14,047 bases of DNA, taken from DATAFT01 sp035544635 (GTDB lineage Bacteria > Acidobacteriota > Thermoanaerobaculia > Multivoradales > Multivoraceae). Location of the stretch: positions 1 through 14,047 of the forward strand of contig DATKDQ010000041.1 in NCBI GenBank assembly GCA_035544635.1, given 5' to 3'. Both the position numbers and the translations under genes were made by a program. Below the pieces are notes generated by a model. The model made no database searches and was not told where the DNA came from. It was given only the letters and a program-made list of their open reading frames with translations. Positions 1-6,165 of this stretch are shown here, in pieces; positions within the stretch are counted from its first letter, which is position 1, and each line of letters begins with the position of its first letter.

Positions 1-1
1 C

Positions 2-346
2 GACCTCGACGCCGCGACCGCGGAGCGCTGGGGTTACTTCAACCGTGCGCTCCAGCCGGACGATCTGGACGACTTCGTCGATCGCCTCGCCCGCCGCATC
101 GCGAGCTTCCCGCCCGAGGCGGTGGCGCTCGCCAAGCAATCAGTGCTCAACGCCGAGCGCATGCCGATCGAGGAGGGGTTGCGCGAGGAGGCCTACCTGT
201 TCCAGCAGACGCTGCGGTTTCCAAAGGCGCAGCGCCTGATGAAGCGCTTCCTCGAGCGCGGCGGCCAGACCCGCATGGGCGAGCTGCGGGTGGGCGACCT
301 GGTGATGGACATCGCGGACGACGACGCCCCGCCGCGATCCAGCTAG
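2..346 (+). CDS. Enoyl-CoA hydratase/isomerase family protein, C-terminal part (5' end outside window)
   Basis: The open frame enters from the left edge and stops at TAG 344-346, giving 114 residues. The visible part starts with a segment like AERWGYFNRALQPDDL, followed by an Arg/Ala-rich helix and PPEAVALAKQSVL. This is the usual C-terminal pattern of crotonase-fold enzymes: after the active-site half, a 'GLVNRV'-like turn, then a helix ending in A-x-K-x-x-(V/L)N. A further helical tail of about 60 residues ends in an acidic, low-complexity stretch (MDIADDDAPPRSS). The catalytic half and oxyanion-hole residues lie outside the window, so the reaction (hydratase, isomerase or other) cannot be told. 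The stop codon is part of the CTAG that begins the first hairpin element at 343-378. No functional link to the neighbouring regulator genes is visible. Confidence 0.75.
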   Translation, partial: DLDAATAERWGYFNRALQPDDLDDFVDRLARRIASFPPEAVALAKQSVLNAERMPIEEGLREEAYLFQQTLRFPKAQRLMKRFLERGGQTRMGELRVGDLVMDIADDDAPPRSS

Positions 347-378
347 CCTCCGGAACGTGCTGATAGCACGTTCCTCCG
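343..378 (-). repeat. Hairpin repeat element, copy 1
   Basis: GGAACGTGCT (352-361) pairs perfectly with AGCACGTTCC (365-374) around a three-base loop, giving a 10-bp stem. Read on the minus strand, the element is CGGAGGAA, then the stem and loop, then TTCCGGAGGCTAG. The same framework recurs at 459-492 in the same orientation. It sits at the end of the enoyl-CoA hydratase-like gene and contains its stop codon. No T-run follows, so it is not a classical intrinsic terminator. It could act as a transcript-end stabiliser or belong to a REP-like dispersed family. Confidence 0.6.
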
Positions 379-458
379 GCTAGTTGCTCTTTGGCGCCGA
401 GGACGGCGCTGGCGCTTCGCGCCCCGCACTGATGGGACGCAGTTACTCGGACACACTC

Positions 459-492
459 CTAGCTCCGGAAATGCTGAGTAGCATTTCCTCCG
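459..492 (-). repeat. Hairpin repeat element, copy 2
   Basis: GGAAATGCT (467-475) pairs perfectly with AGCATTTCC (480-488) around a four-base loop, a 9-bp stem. On the minus strand it reads CGGAGGAA, stem, loop, TTCCGGAGCTAG, matching copy 1 outside and at the top of the stem. The two copies differ in the middle of the stem (CG/CG in copy 1, A/T in copy 2), and both arms change together so that pairing is kept. It lies just downstream of the histidine kinase stop codon (498-500, minus strand). The 80 nt between the copies shows no gene. Confidence 0.6.
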
Positions 493-497
493 TCAGC

Positions 498-1901
498 TCA
501 GTCGCGGGCACCGTCGACGGGCAAGGTGACGGTCACCACCGTGCCGCCGCCCGCCGGGCAGGCCACGTCGATCGCTCCGCCGTGCTGCTCGACGTCACGC
601 TTGACGATCGCCAGGCCGAGACCGGTGCCCCGGTGCCGGGTGGTGAAGAAGGGCTCGAAGATGTGGTCCCGCCACTCCGGACGGATGCCGGGTCCCTGAT
701 CGGCGACGCTGACGCTCACGCGACGTCCGACCATACCGATCGTGATCCGCACCGTGCCCCGGCCGTCCATCGCCTGCGCCGCGTTGAGGAACAGGTTGAA
801 GAACACGTTCTTGAGGAGCCGGGCATCGGCGACCAGCAGGACGTCCCGCCCTTCGATCTCGATCGCGACCCCCGCATGCTCCCGGCTGGTCGCGATCAGC
901 AGCACGGCCTCGTCGAGCACCCGCCGCAGCGCCACCTGCGACGAGCGTAGCGGGCGGGGGCGGGCGAAGAGCAGCAGCTCGTCGGTGATCTCGGTGAGCG
1001 CGTCGATGCGATCGAGCACCGCCCTCACCACCTCGCGCTCCGCGGCGCCTCCACCCAGCCGCTCGCTCAGCACCTGGGTCGCCCCGCGGATGCCGGCGAG
1101 GGGGTTGCGCACCTCGTGCGCCACCACCGCCGCCATCTGACCCACCCGCGCCAGCGCCTGCTGGGCACGAGCGGCCTCCTCCGCGCGCCGGCGCTCGGTG
1201 ATGTCCTCCCCCGAGCTGAGCACTCCGGTCACCCGTCCCACCTCGTCCCGCGTGACCGCGCTGCGCCAGGCGATCGTCCGCCGCTCCCCGGAGGCGGTGA
1301 CGATGGGCAGCTCATCGTAGAGGCCGGGCTCGGCGCGTCCGCCGAGGAGTCTCTGGAGCGTCGCCGCGCCCTGCTCGCGATACTCCGGGGCCAGGAAGTC
1401 CTCGATCCACAGACGTCCCAGGACCTCGGCCGCGGACAGGCCGAGGATCTCGCACCCCCTGCGATTGATCAGCGTCACGCGGCCGTCGCGGCCGGTGGCG
1501 ACGATCGCCACCGCGGCGATGTCCAGGTAGTTCTGCGCCTCGCGCTGCCGCTCGCGCAGAGCGTGCTCGGCGCGCTTGTAGAGGACCATCAGGACGGCGG
1601 TGGACCACACCGCGAGCAGCATCATGGCGCGGTTGAACGCCGTGGACCCCTCGGGGCTCTGCGCCCGCAGCACCCCCTCGGCGAAGATCAAGAGACTGAC
1701 CAGCCCCGCCACCTCGACCGCGAACCAGCGCCGGGGAGACCACAGCGCCAGCAGCACCGCGATCTCGTAGAGCGGCGCGGCGGAAGCTCCGAGCGTAAGC
1801 TGGAGATCGGCGGCGAACGTCAATCCCGCCACCGCGAGCACGGCGAGCGTGAGCCAGGCCCTGGCGCGGGCGCTGCCGAGCGGCTGCTCCTCGACTGACA
1901 T
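498..1901 (-). CDS. Membrane-bound PAS sensor histidine kinase, NtrB-like
   Basis: This 467-residue kinase probably autophosphorylates on His262 and passes the phosphate to the response regulator encoded divergently at 2000. Four hydrophobic helices are predicted at about 16-32, 43-55, 61-79 and 91-108. The loops between them are short, so there is no sizeable periplasmic sensor domain. A PAS domain follows (about 120-236, ending in the DITER-type linker), then a HisKA dimerisation domain with the H-box VAHEVRNPLAGIRG. The ATPase domain shows an N-box (NLFLNAAQAMDG, 369-380), G1 (DQGPGI, 401-406), F-box (FEPFFTT, 415-421) and G2 (GTGLGLAIVK, 425-434). The ATG at 1899-1901 was chosen because the longer frame, starting at 2018, would run into the regulator gene. 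A GAGG lies a few bases upstream. The stimulus is unknown; sensing within the membrane is an inference from the short loops. Confidence 0.9.
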   Translation of the reverse strand: MSVEEQPLGSARARAWLTLAVLAVAGLTFAADLQLTLGASAAPLYEIAVLLALWSPRRWFAVEVAGLVSLLIFAEGVLRAQSPEGSTAFNRAMMLLAVWSTAVLMVLYKRAEHALRERQREAQNYLDIAAVAIVATGRDGRVTLINRRGCEILGLSAAEVLGRLWIEDFLAPEYREQGAATLQRLLGGRAEPGLYDELPIVTASGERRTIAWRSAVTRDEVGRVTGVLSSGEDITERRRAEEAARAQQALARVGQMAAVVAHEVRNPLAGIRGATQVLSERLGGGAAEREVVRAVLDRIDALTEITDELLLFARPRPLRSSQVALRRVLDEAVLLIATSREHAGVAIEIEGRDVLLVADARLLKNVFFNLFLNAAQAMDGRGTVRITIGMVGRRVSVSVADQGPGIRPEWRDHIFEPFFTTRHRGTGLGLAIVKRDVEQHGGAIDVACPAGGGTVVTVTLPVDGARD

Positions 1902-1987
1902 CGCCTCGCCGGCCGGCCGGACCTCGGCGGCGGTCACCGCGCCGCCGGCCGCGCGCCCCGGAAGGTGGAGCGCGGGCCAGCGGAGAT

Positions 1988-1993
1988 TAAGAT
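1988..1993 (+). promoter_or_regulatory. Possible -10 element for the response regulator (near-leaderless transcript)
   Basis: TAAGAT, in the only AT-rich patch of the 98-nt divergent intergenic region, ends 6 nt before the regulator ATG at 2000. If used, transcription would start at or very near the start codon. No good -35 match lies 17 nt upstream. The only Shine-Dalgarno-like stretch, GGAG at 1982-1985, is 14 nt from the ATG, which is too far for normal use. Weak evidence. Confidence 0.25.
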
Positions 1994-1999
1994 CGGGCC

Positions 2000-3379
2000 A
2001 TGGCGTCTTCTTCCACATTGCTGGTCGTCGACGACGAGGACCTGCTCCGCTGGTCCGTCCGCCAGCGGCTCGAGGCGGAGGGGTACCGCGTTCTCGACGC
2101 CGCCACCGGCGGCGAGGCCGGCCGGCTCTGCGACGAGGAGTCGGTCGATCTCGTGCTGCTCGACGTCCGCCTGCCGGACGGCGACGGCCTCGCCCTGCTG
2201 CAACGTCTGCGCCATTCCAGCCCCGACACCCTGGTCATCCTGATGACCGCCTACTCGACGATCGAGAGCGCGGTCGAGGCGATCAAGGAGGGCGCCTATC
2301 ACTACGTCAACAAGCCGTTCGAGATGGACGAGCTGATGCTGCTGGTCGAGAAGGCGCTGGAGACGACGGCGCTGCGGCGCGAGGTTCGGGCGCTGCGCGC
2401 GCGGGAGTCCGAGCCCTATTCGTTCGAGTACATCATAGGCGCCTCGCCCGCTCTCGAGGAGGTGAAGGCGCTGCTGCGCAAGATCACGGCGAGCCCCGCG
2501 GCGTCCACCGTGCTCCTGACCGGAGAGAGCGGTACCGGCAAGGATCTGATCGCGAAGGTGGTCCACTACAACAGCGAGCGCGCGGCCGGGCCGTTCATGC
2601 ACATCATCTGCTCCGCCGTGCCGGAGGCGCTGCTCGAGAGCGAGCTCTTCGGTCACGAGCGCGGCGCCTTCACCGACGCGCGGACGCGCAAGAAGGGGCT
2701 GCTCGAGCTGGCCGACCGCGGCACCGTCTTTCTCGACGAGATCGGAGAGATGAGCCCCGGCCTCCAGGCCAAGCTGCTCCGCTTCCTGGAGGAGAAGAGG
2801 CTCAAGCGCGTGGGCGGCACCGAGGACATCGCGCTCGACGTCCGGGTGGTGGCCGCCACCAACCGCGACCTCGAGCAGGAGGTCCGGGAGGGACGCTTCC
2901 GCCAGGACCTCTACTACCGGCTGAGCGTCCTGCCGGTGGCCCTGCCGCCGCTCCGCGCCCGCCTCGGCGACACGGCGCTGCTTGCCCGCTACTACATCGA
3001 CTGCTTCAATCGCGAGTTCCGGCGCAGCGTGCGCGCCCTCTCGCCGGCCGCCGCGGAGGCCCTCGACGCGCATTCGTGGCCGGGAAACGTCCGCGAGCTG
3101 CGCAACGTGATCGAGCGCGCCGTGCTGCTGGCCGAAGGCGACGTGCTGGAGCTCGCGGATCTCGCCCCGCTGTCGGGCGCCGCGCGCGGAGACGGCGCCT
3201 TCGCGCTGCCGCCCGAGGGAATCGACTTCGACTCCCTCGAGCGCGATCTGGTGGCGCAGGCGCTGCACCGCACCGGCGGTAACCAGACCCGCGCCGCCGC
3301 TCTGCTCGGCATGAATCGCGATCAGATCCGCTATCGCATCGAGAAGTTCGGCCTCTCCGCTCGCGAACCCGGCTCGTAG
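2000..3379 (+). CDS. NtrC-family sigma-54-dependent response regulator
   Basis: This 459-residue protein has the classical three-domain layout. The receiver (about 5-120) has the acidic pair Asp11/Asp12, phosphoacceptor Asp55 in VLLDVRLPDGDG, Thr83 and Lys105. The AAA+ domain (about 143-375) has Walker A GESGTGKD (175-182), Walker B VFLDEIGEM (243-251), and arginine residues near RFRQDLYYRL that act as fingers in the family. The C-terminal Fis-type helix-turn-helix (about 413-452) reads GGNQTRAAALLGMNRDQIRY. The sigma-54-contacting loop is GAFTDA (222-227) instead of GAFTGA. Family knowledge says such proteins open sigma-54 promoters by ATP hydrolysis after phosphorylation. Its likely partner is the divergent kinase. 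A near-consensus sigma-54 promoter about 100 nt past its stop makes the downstream CBS-mrp operon the obvious target. The gene is closed by its own terminator, so it is not simply cotranscribed with that operon. Confidence 0.95.
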   Translation: MASSSTLLVVDDEDLLRWSVRQRLEAEGYRVLDAATGGEAGRLCDEESVDLVLLDVRLPDGDGLALLQRLRHSSPDTLVILMTAYSTIESAVEAIKEGAYHYVNKPFEMDELMLLVEKALETTALRREVRALRARESEPYSFEYIIGASPALEEVKALLRKITASPAASTVLLTGESGTGKDLIAKVVHYNSERAAGPFMHIICSAVPEALLESELFGHERGAFTDARTRKKGLLELADRGTVFLDEIGEMSPGLQAKLLRFLEEKRLKRVGGTEDIALDVRVVAATNRDLEQEVREGRFRQDLYYRLSVLPVALPPLRARLGDTALLARYYIDCFNREFRRSVRALSPAAAEALDAHSWPGNVRELRNVIERAVLLAEGDVLELADLAPLSGAARGDGAFALPPEGIDFDSLERDLVAQALHRTGGNQTRAAALLGMNRDQIRYRIEKFGLSAREPGS

Positions 3380-3384
3380 GGAGG

Positions 3385-3409
3385 ATTCCCCACCTGGTGG
3401 GGAATTTTT
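3385..3409 (+). terminator. Rho-independent terminator after the response regulator
   Basis: ATTCCCCA (3385-3392) pairs perfectly with TGGGGAAT (3398-3405) around CCTGG, and a run of five T residues (3405-3409) follows. It lies 5 nt after the regulator's TAG and separates this gene from the CBS-mrp operon. Confidence 0.88.
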
Positions 3410-3418
3410 CGCGGCGCC

Positions 3419-3434
3419 CGGCGCCGCGGCGCCG
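3419..3434. promoter_or_regulatory. GC palindrome upstream of the sigma-54 promoter, possible activator site
   Basis: CGGCGCCGCGGCGCCG is a perfect 16-bp palindrome about 40 nt upstream of the -24 element, in the place where a dimeric NtrC-type activator could bind. In DNA this GC-rich such palindromes arise easily by chance and no second copy is seen, so the role is speculative. Confidence 0.25.
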
Positions 3435-3475
3435 CGCTCGCGCGCCAACACCACGCTGCACGGCGTTCGCGCCGC

Positions 3476-3491
3476 TGGCACCACCATTGCC
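3476..3491 (+). promoter_or_regulatory. Sigma-54 (RpoN) promoter driving the CBS-mrp operon
   Basis: TGGCAC (3476-3481), five bases, then TTGCC (3487-3491) matches the sigma-54 consensus TGGCAC-N5-TTGCW except for the last base. The invariant GG (3477-3478) and GC (3489-3490) are separated by exactly 10 nt, as required. Transcription would begin near 3501-3502, leaving a leader of about 34 nt that holds a strong AGGAGG (3524-3529) 6 nt before the ATG at 3536. The promoter lies between the terminator of a sigma-54 activator gene and the first gene of a long operon, which greatly strengthens the call. Confidence 0.8.
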
Positions 3492-3535
3492 TTGGACCCT
3501 GACGTCGATCCGCGAGGGCCGACAGGAGGAAACGG

Positions 3536-4006
3536 ATGGCGGTCAAGGTCAAGGAGATCATGCAGGAGCTCGCGCTGCTGGTCAGTCAGGACGACCCCCT
3601 CGAACGCGTCGTCAGCGCCATGCTCGAGCACCAGGTGAGCTGCGTGGGGGTGGTCGACGACGACAGCCGGCTGGTCGGCGTGATCCGCGAGGAGGAGTTC
3701 CAGCCCAAGGAGCGCATCCTTCCGTTCTCGACCGAGGTGGCTCCGCAGCTCTTCGGTGAATGGGTGAGCCCGCACACCCTGGAGCAAGAGTACGCCGTCG
3801 CGCGCAACAAGGCGGCGCGCGAGGTCATGGTCTCCCCCGACACCGGCGTGATCAGCGAGGAAGCACGCCTCTCGGAAGCGCTGCCGAGGCTCGAGCGGGG
3901 CCACTGCCTGCTGGTCGCGCGCGGCGACCGCGCGGTCGGAATGCTGACCCGGCACGACCTGCTCAAGCTCGTGCTACGCGACGGCTCCGATGACGGCCAT
4001 CGCTGA
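3536..4006 (+). CDS. CBS-domain pair protein, first gene of the antiporter operon
   Basis: This 156-residue soluble protein has two CBS repeats. The first spans about 7-57 (KEIMQELALLVSQDDPLERV through CVGVVDDDSRLVGVI), the second about 93-147 (AREVMVSPDTGVISEEARLS through VGMLTRHDLLKLV). Between them is an insert of about 38 residues containing PFSTEVAPQLFGEW. CBS pairs usually bind adenine nucleotides or other small charged ligands and regulate partner proteins. No catalytic domain is present, so it is probably a regulatory subunit or sensor. The ATG has an excellent AGGAGG at 3524-3529. It is the first gene after the sigma-54 promoter, and only 33 nt separate its stop from mrpE, so joint transcription is very likely. 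Control of the antiporter by nucleotide binding is an inference. Confidence 0.85.
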   Translation: MAVKVKEIMQELALLVSQDDPLERVVSAMLEHQVSCVGVVDDDSRLVGVIREEEFQPKERILPFSTEVAPQLFGEWVSPHTLEQEYAVARNKAAREVMVSPDTGVISEEARLSEALPRLERGHCLLVARGDRAVGMLTRHDLLKLVLRDGSDDGHR

Positions 4007-4039
4007 CCCTCGCCTCCCGGAAGGCAGGAAGGAGACATC

Positions 4040-4567
4040 GTGCCGGCGAGGAACACCGTGCTCTGGGCCCTGGTCCTGTTCGTGCTCTGGGTGCTCCTGT
4101 CGGGCAAGCTCGACGCGCTCCACCTGGGCATGGGCGCCGTGGTCGCCGCCGCCGTGGCGATGGCGACGCGGTCGCTCCTGGCACTGCCTCCTGCGATCGG
4201 TCCGGGCGTGACCGAGCCGGTGACGCAGGCGATCGCCGGGCGCTTCGTCTCCTTCGTGCCATGGCTCATCCTGCAGATCGTGATCAGCAGCCTGCGGGTG
4301 GCGTGGGTCGTCGTGCACCCTCGCCTGCCGATCGATCCCCGCCTGGTAAGGCTGCGCGCCGAGCTCCCGCAGCCGCTCGCCCGGCTGACACTCGCCACCT
4401 CGATCACGCTGACTCCCGGCACGGTGACCCTCGACGTCGAGGGTCGCGACTTCCTGGTCCACGCCCTCACCGAGAGGAGTGCCCGGGGCCTCGCCGCCGG
4501 CGCCGAGGCCCCGATGGTGTCCCGCGTGCGCCGCATCTTCGCGCGCAGCGAGAGGAGGATCCAGTGA
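4040..4567 (+). CDS. mrpE: Na+/H+ antiporter subunit MrpE (MnhE)
   Basis: This 175-residue membrane protein of the multi-subunit cation/proton antiporter starts at GTG 4040, with GGAAGGAG at 4027-4034. Hydrophobic helices lie at about 7-21, 27-48 and 67-92. The soluble C-terminal half has the family signature SITLTPGTVTLDVEGRDFLV (121-140) followed by HAL. MrpE is an accessory subunit needed for assembly or activity in characterised Mrp systems, without a proton-translocating fold of its own. The length is typical of the family. Its stop TGA overlaps the GTG of mrpF (GTGA at 4564-4567), indicating translational coupling. Confidence 0.92.
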   Translation: MPARNTVLWALVLFVLWVLLSGKLDALHLGMGAVVAAAVAMATRSLLALPPAIGPGVTEPVTQAIAGRFVSFVPWLILQIVISSLRVAWVVVHPRLPIDPRLVRLRAELPQPLARLTLATSITLTPGTVTLDVEGRDFLVHALTERSARGLAAGAEAPMVSRVRRIFARSERRIQ

Positions 4568-4842
4568 GACCGTTTCTCGTCGTCATCCTCGCCGCGCTGG
4601 CCCTCGCGACCACGCTCTCGCTCTATCGCGTGCTCCACGGGCCGACGCTGTTCGATCGCCTGACCGGCATCGGCCTCCTGGGCACCAAGACCATCGTGCT
4701 GCTGCTGCTCATGGGCGCTTCGACCGGGCATCTCGACGTCTTCCTGGACATCGCGCTCTCGTACGGGTTGATCAGCTTCCTGGGGTTCCTGGCCCTGGCC
4801 AAGTACTTCGAGGGCCGCGGCGGCGGCGAGGAGCGGCGATGA
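4564..4842 (+). CDS. mrpF: Na+/H+ antiporter subunit MrpF (MnhF)
   Basis: A 92-residue, three-helix membrane subunit. The frame is open further upstream, but GTG 4564 overlaps the mrpE stop and has AGAGGAGG at 4551-4558, and it gives the normal MrpF length. Family features are GPTLFDRLTGIGLLGTK (26-42), with the conserved Asp31-Arg32 pair in the first loop, and HLDVFLDIALSYGLISFLGF (56-75), with Asp62. In solved Mrp complexes MrpF packs with MrpG, MrpE and MrpC in the region discussed for cation transport. Its TGA overlaps the ATG of mrpG (ATGA). Confidence 0.93.
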   Translation: MRPFLVVILAALALATTLSLYRVLHGPTLFDRLTGIGLLGTKTIVLLLLMGASTGHLDVFLDIALSYGLISFLGFLALAKYFEGRGGGEERR

Positions 4843-5168
4843 CGCGCACGCTGCTCGACGTCGCCGGCGACGCGCTCCTCCTGGCGGGGCTCCTGTTCAT
4901 TCTGGCGGGCGCCGTGGGGGTCCTGCGGCTGCCGGATTTCTATACCCGGCTCCACGCGCTGGGGTCGTGCGACACGTTGGGCGTCGGCCTCATGGTGGTC
5001 GGCCTCGCCGTGCAGCAGGAGACACCGCAGCTCGTGCTCAAGATGCTCCTGGTGCTGGTGTTCGTGGGTCTCGCGAATCCGACCGCGATCCATGCCCTCG
5101 GACGGGCCGCCCAGAAGAGCGGGCTCGATCCGTGGCGCCGTCCCGAGCGGGAAGGAGGCGGCGCATGA
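4839..5168 (+). CDS. mrpG: Na+/H+ antiporter subunit MrpG (MnhG)
   Basis: A 109-residue, three-helix subunit. The start ATG 4839 overlaps the mrpF stop. The MrpG signature is plain: GVLRLPDFYTRLHA (27-40), a DTLG turn (45-48), a hydrophobic helix, and NPTAIHALGRAA (80-91) near the end. A short charged tail rich in Arg, Glu and Gly follows. It is a small accessory subunit of the antiporter. The stop TGA overlaps the next ATG at 5165. Confidence 0.93.
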   Translation: MTRTLLDVAGDALLLAGLLFILAGAVGVLRLPDFYTRLHALGSCDTLGVGLMVVGLAVQQETPQLVLKMLLVLVFVGLANPTAIHALGRAAQKSGLDPWRRPEREGGGA

Positions 5169-5728
5169 TCACGCCCCTCGACACCTTCTTCCTGCTCTTG
5201 GTGCTGGTCTCCGCGGTGGCCGTGCTGTGGGTGAGGGATCTCACGGCGGCGATCGTCATTTTCGGCGCCTTCAGCCTCTTCGCGGCGATGCTGTTCGCCT
5301 CGCTGGGAGCTCTCGACGTCGCGTTCACCGAGGCGGCGGTCGGCGCCGCCATCACCACGGTGCTGTTCGTGACCGTGATCTTCCGGACCGAGCGGGGCGT
5401 GCACCGCGATCTGAAGCGCCGCGTCCGGCGCCGGCCGGCGGTCGCCGTCGCCCTCGTCTTCGGCCTCGCCGCCGCCAGCCTGCTGCGGAGCGTGGACCAC
5501 CTGCCGCCGGTGGGCGATCCCACCTCCCCGGCGTCGCGTCACGTCTCGCCGCGCTACCAGGAGGACGGGCGCGAGGAGACCGGCGCCCCCAACCTGGTCA
5601 CCGCGGTGCTCGCCGACTACCGCTCCCACGACACTCTCGGCGAGACGGTGGTGATCTTCACCGCGGGGCTGGCGTGCCTCCTGGTCCTGGCCGAGGGCGA
5701 GCGGCGCCGCCGCGAGGAGCCGTCGTGA
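5165..5728 (+). CDS. MrpA C-terminal equivalent: MbhD (DUF4040) plus MbhE domains in one protein
   Basis: This 187-residue protein corresponds to the C-terminal part of MrpA, here encoded on its own. Residues about 6-75 form an MbhD/DUF4040 module: three hydrophobic helices, with LDVAFTEAAVGAAITT (50-65) carrying Asp51 and Glu56. After an Arg-rich loop (RDLKRRVRRR) and another helix comes a soluble linker, then the MbhE-like motif APNLVTAVLADYRSHDTLGE (141-160) and a last helix (161-176). The same NxVxxxLxDxRxxDTLGE pattern occurs near the end of full-length MrpA. The window has no gene with the full MrpA architecture, so the N-terminal antiporter part must come from one of the downstream antiporter-like genes. 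This resembles Mbh/Mbx and some Mrp-like operons. ATG 5165 overlaps the mrpG stop, and the frame ends by overlapping mrpB. Confidence 0.85.
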   Translation: MITPLDTFFLLLVLVSAVAVLWVRDLTAAIVIFGAFSLFAAMLFASLGALDVAFTEAAVGAAITTVLFVTVIFRTERGVHRDLKRRVRRRPAVAVALVFGLAAASLLRSVDHLPPVGDPTSPASRHVSPRYQEDGREETGAPNLVTAVLADYRSHDTLGETVVIFTAGLACLLVLAEGERRRREEPS

Positions 5729-6165
5729 ACTTCCCCTTCGGCAGCCCGCTGCTCGACACCGCGGTGCGGCTGCTCATCCCCTTCATCCTCCTGTTCGCGG
5801 CCTACGTTGTCGCGCACGGGCACTACAGCCCGGGAGGCGGGTTCCAGGGCGGAGTCATCCTGGCGGGCTCGCTGATCCTGCTGCGCCTGGTCCACGGCGG
5901 CGACGCGCGCTGGGGGCTCGGGCCGGCGGCGAGCCTCGGTCTCGCCTCGATCGGGCTCCTCCTCTACACCGGCATCGGCCTCTCGAGCCTGGTCTTCGGC
6001 GGCAGCTTCCTCGACTACGGCGCGCTGCCGCTGGGGCTCGCGCCGCATCAGGTGCGCGCCGCCGGCTCCTTCGGCATCGAGGTGGGGGTGGGGCTGGTGG
6101 TGACCGGCATCATGGTGGTGATCTTCGACGCGCTGATGGCGTGGGATCCGGACTCGGTGGACTGA
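5725..6165 (+). CDS. mrpB: Na+/H+ antiporter subunit MrpB (MnhB/MbhF)
   Basis: A 146-residue, four-helix membrane protein starting at GTG 5725, which overlaps the previous stop. Family hallmarks are a first helix (14-29), then HGHYSPGGGFQGGVILAGS (31-49), and GIEVGVGLVVTGIMVVIFDA (117-136) near the C-terminus. In full-size Mrp complexes MrpB sits beside MrpC and the MrpA C-terminal domains. The length and motif order are normal. The stop shares one base with the mrpC start (TGATG, 6163-6167). Confidence 0.93.
   Translation: MNFPFGSPLLDTAVRLLIPFILLFAAYVVAHGHYSPGGGFQGGVILAGSLILLRLVHGGDARWGLGPAASLGLASIGLLLYTGIGLSSLVFGGSFLDYGALPLGLAPHQVRAAGSFGIEVGVGLVVTGIMVVIFDALMAWDPDSVD

Noticed and set aside
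384..950. Plus-strand open frame overlapping the hairpins and the 3' part of the kinase gene
   Set aside because: It is antisense to the kinase ATPase domain, lacks a ribosome site and known motifs, and has shadow-frame composition.
1926..1946. Inverted repeat GGCGGCG-N7-CGCCGCC in the kinase/regulator intergenic region
   Set aside because: The arms are only G and C in very GC-rich DNA, and no similar dyad stands near the operon promoter, so it cannot be told from chance.
1934..3955. A 673-residue open frame on the minus strand opposite the response regulator
   Set aside because: It is antisense to a gene with intact receiver, AAA+ and HTH motifs. Its composition is low-complexity and rich in His, Arg and Gln, as expected from a complementary frame in high-GC DNA.
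4261..4563. Upstream extension of the mrpF frame
   Set aside because: It overlaps almost all of the mrpE C-terminal half in another frame, while GTG 4564 has a strong ribosome site and gives the normal MrpF length.
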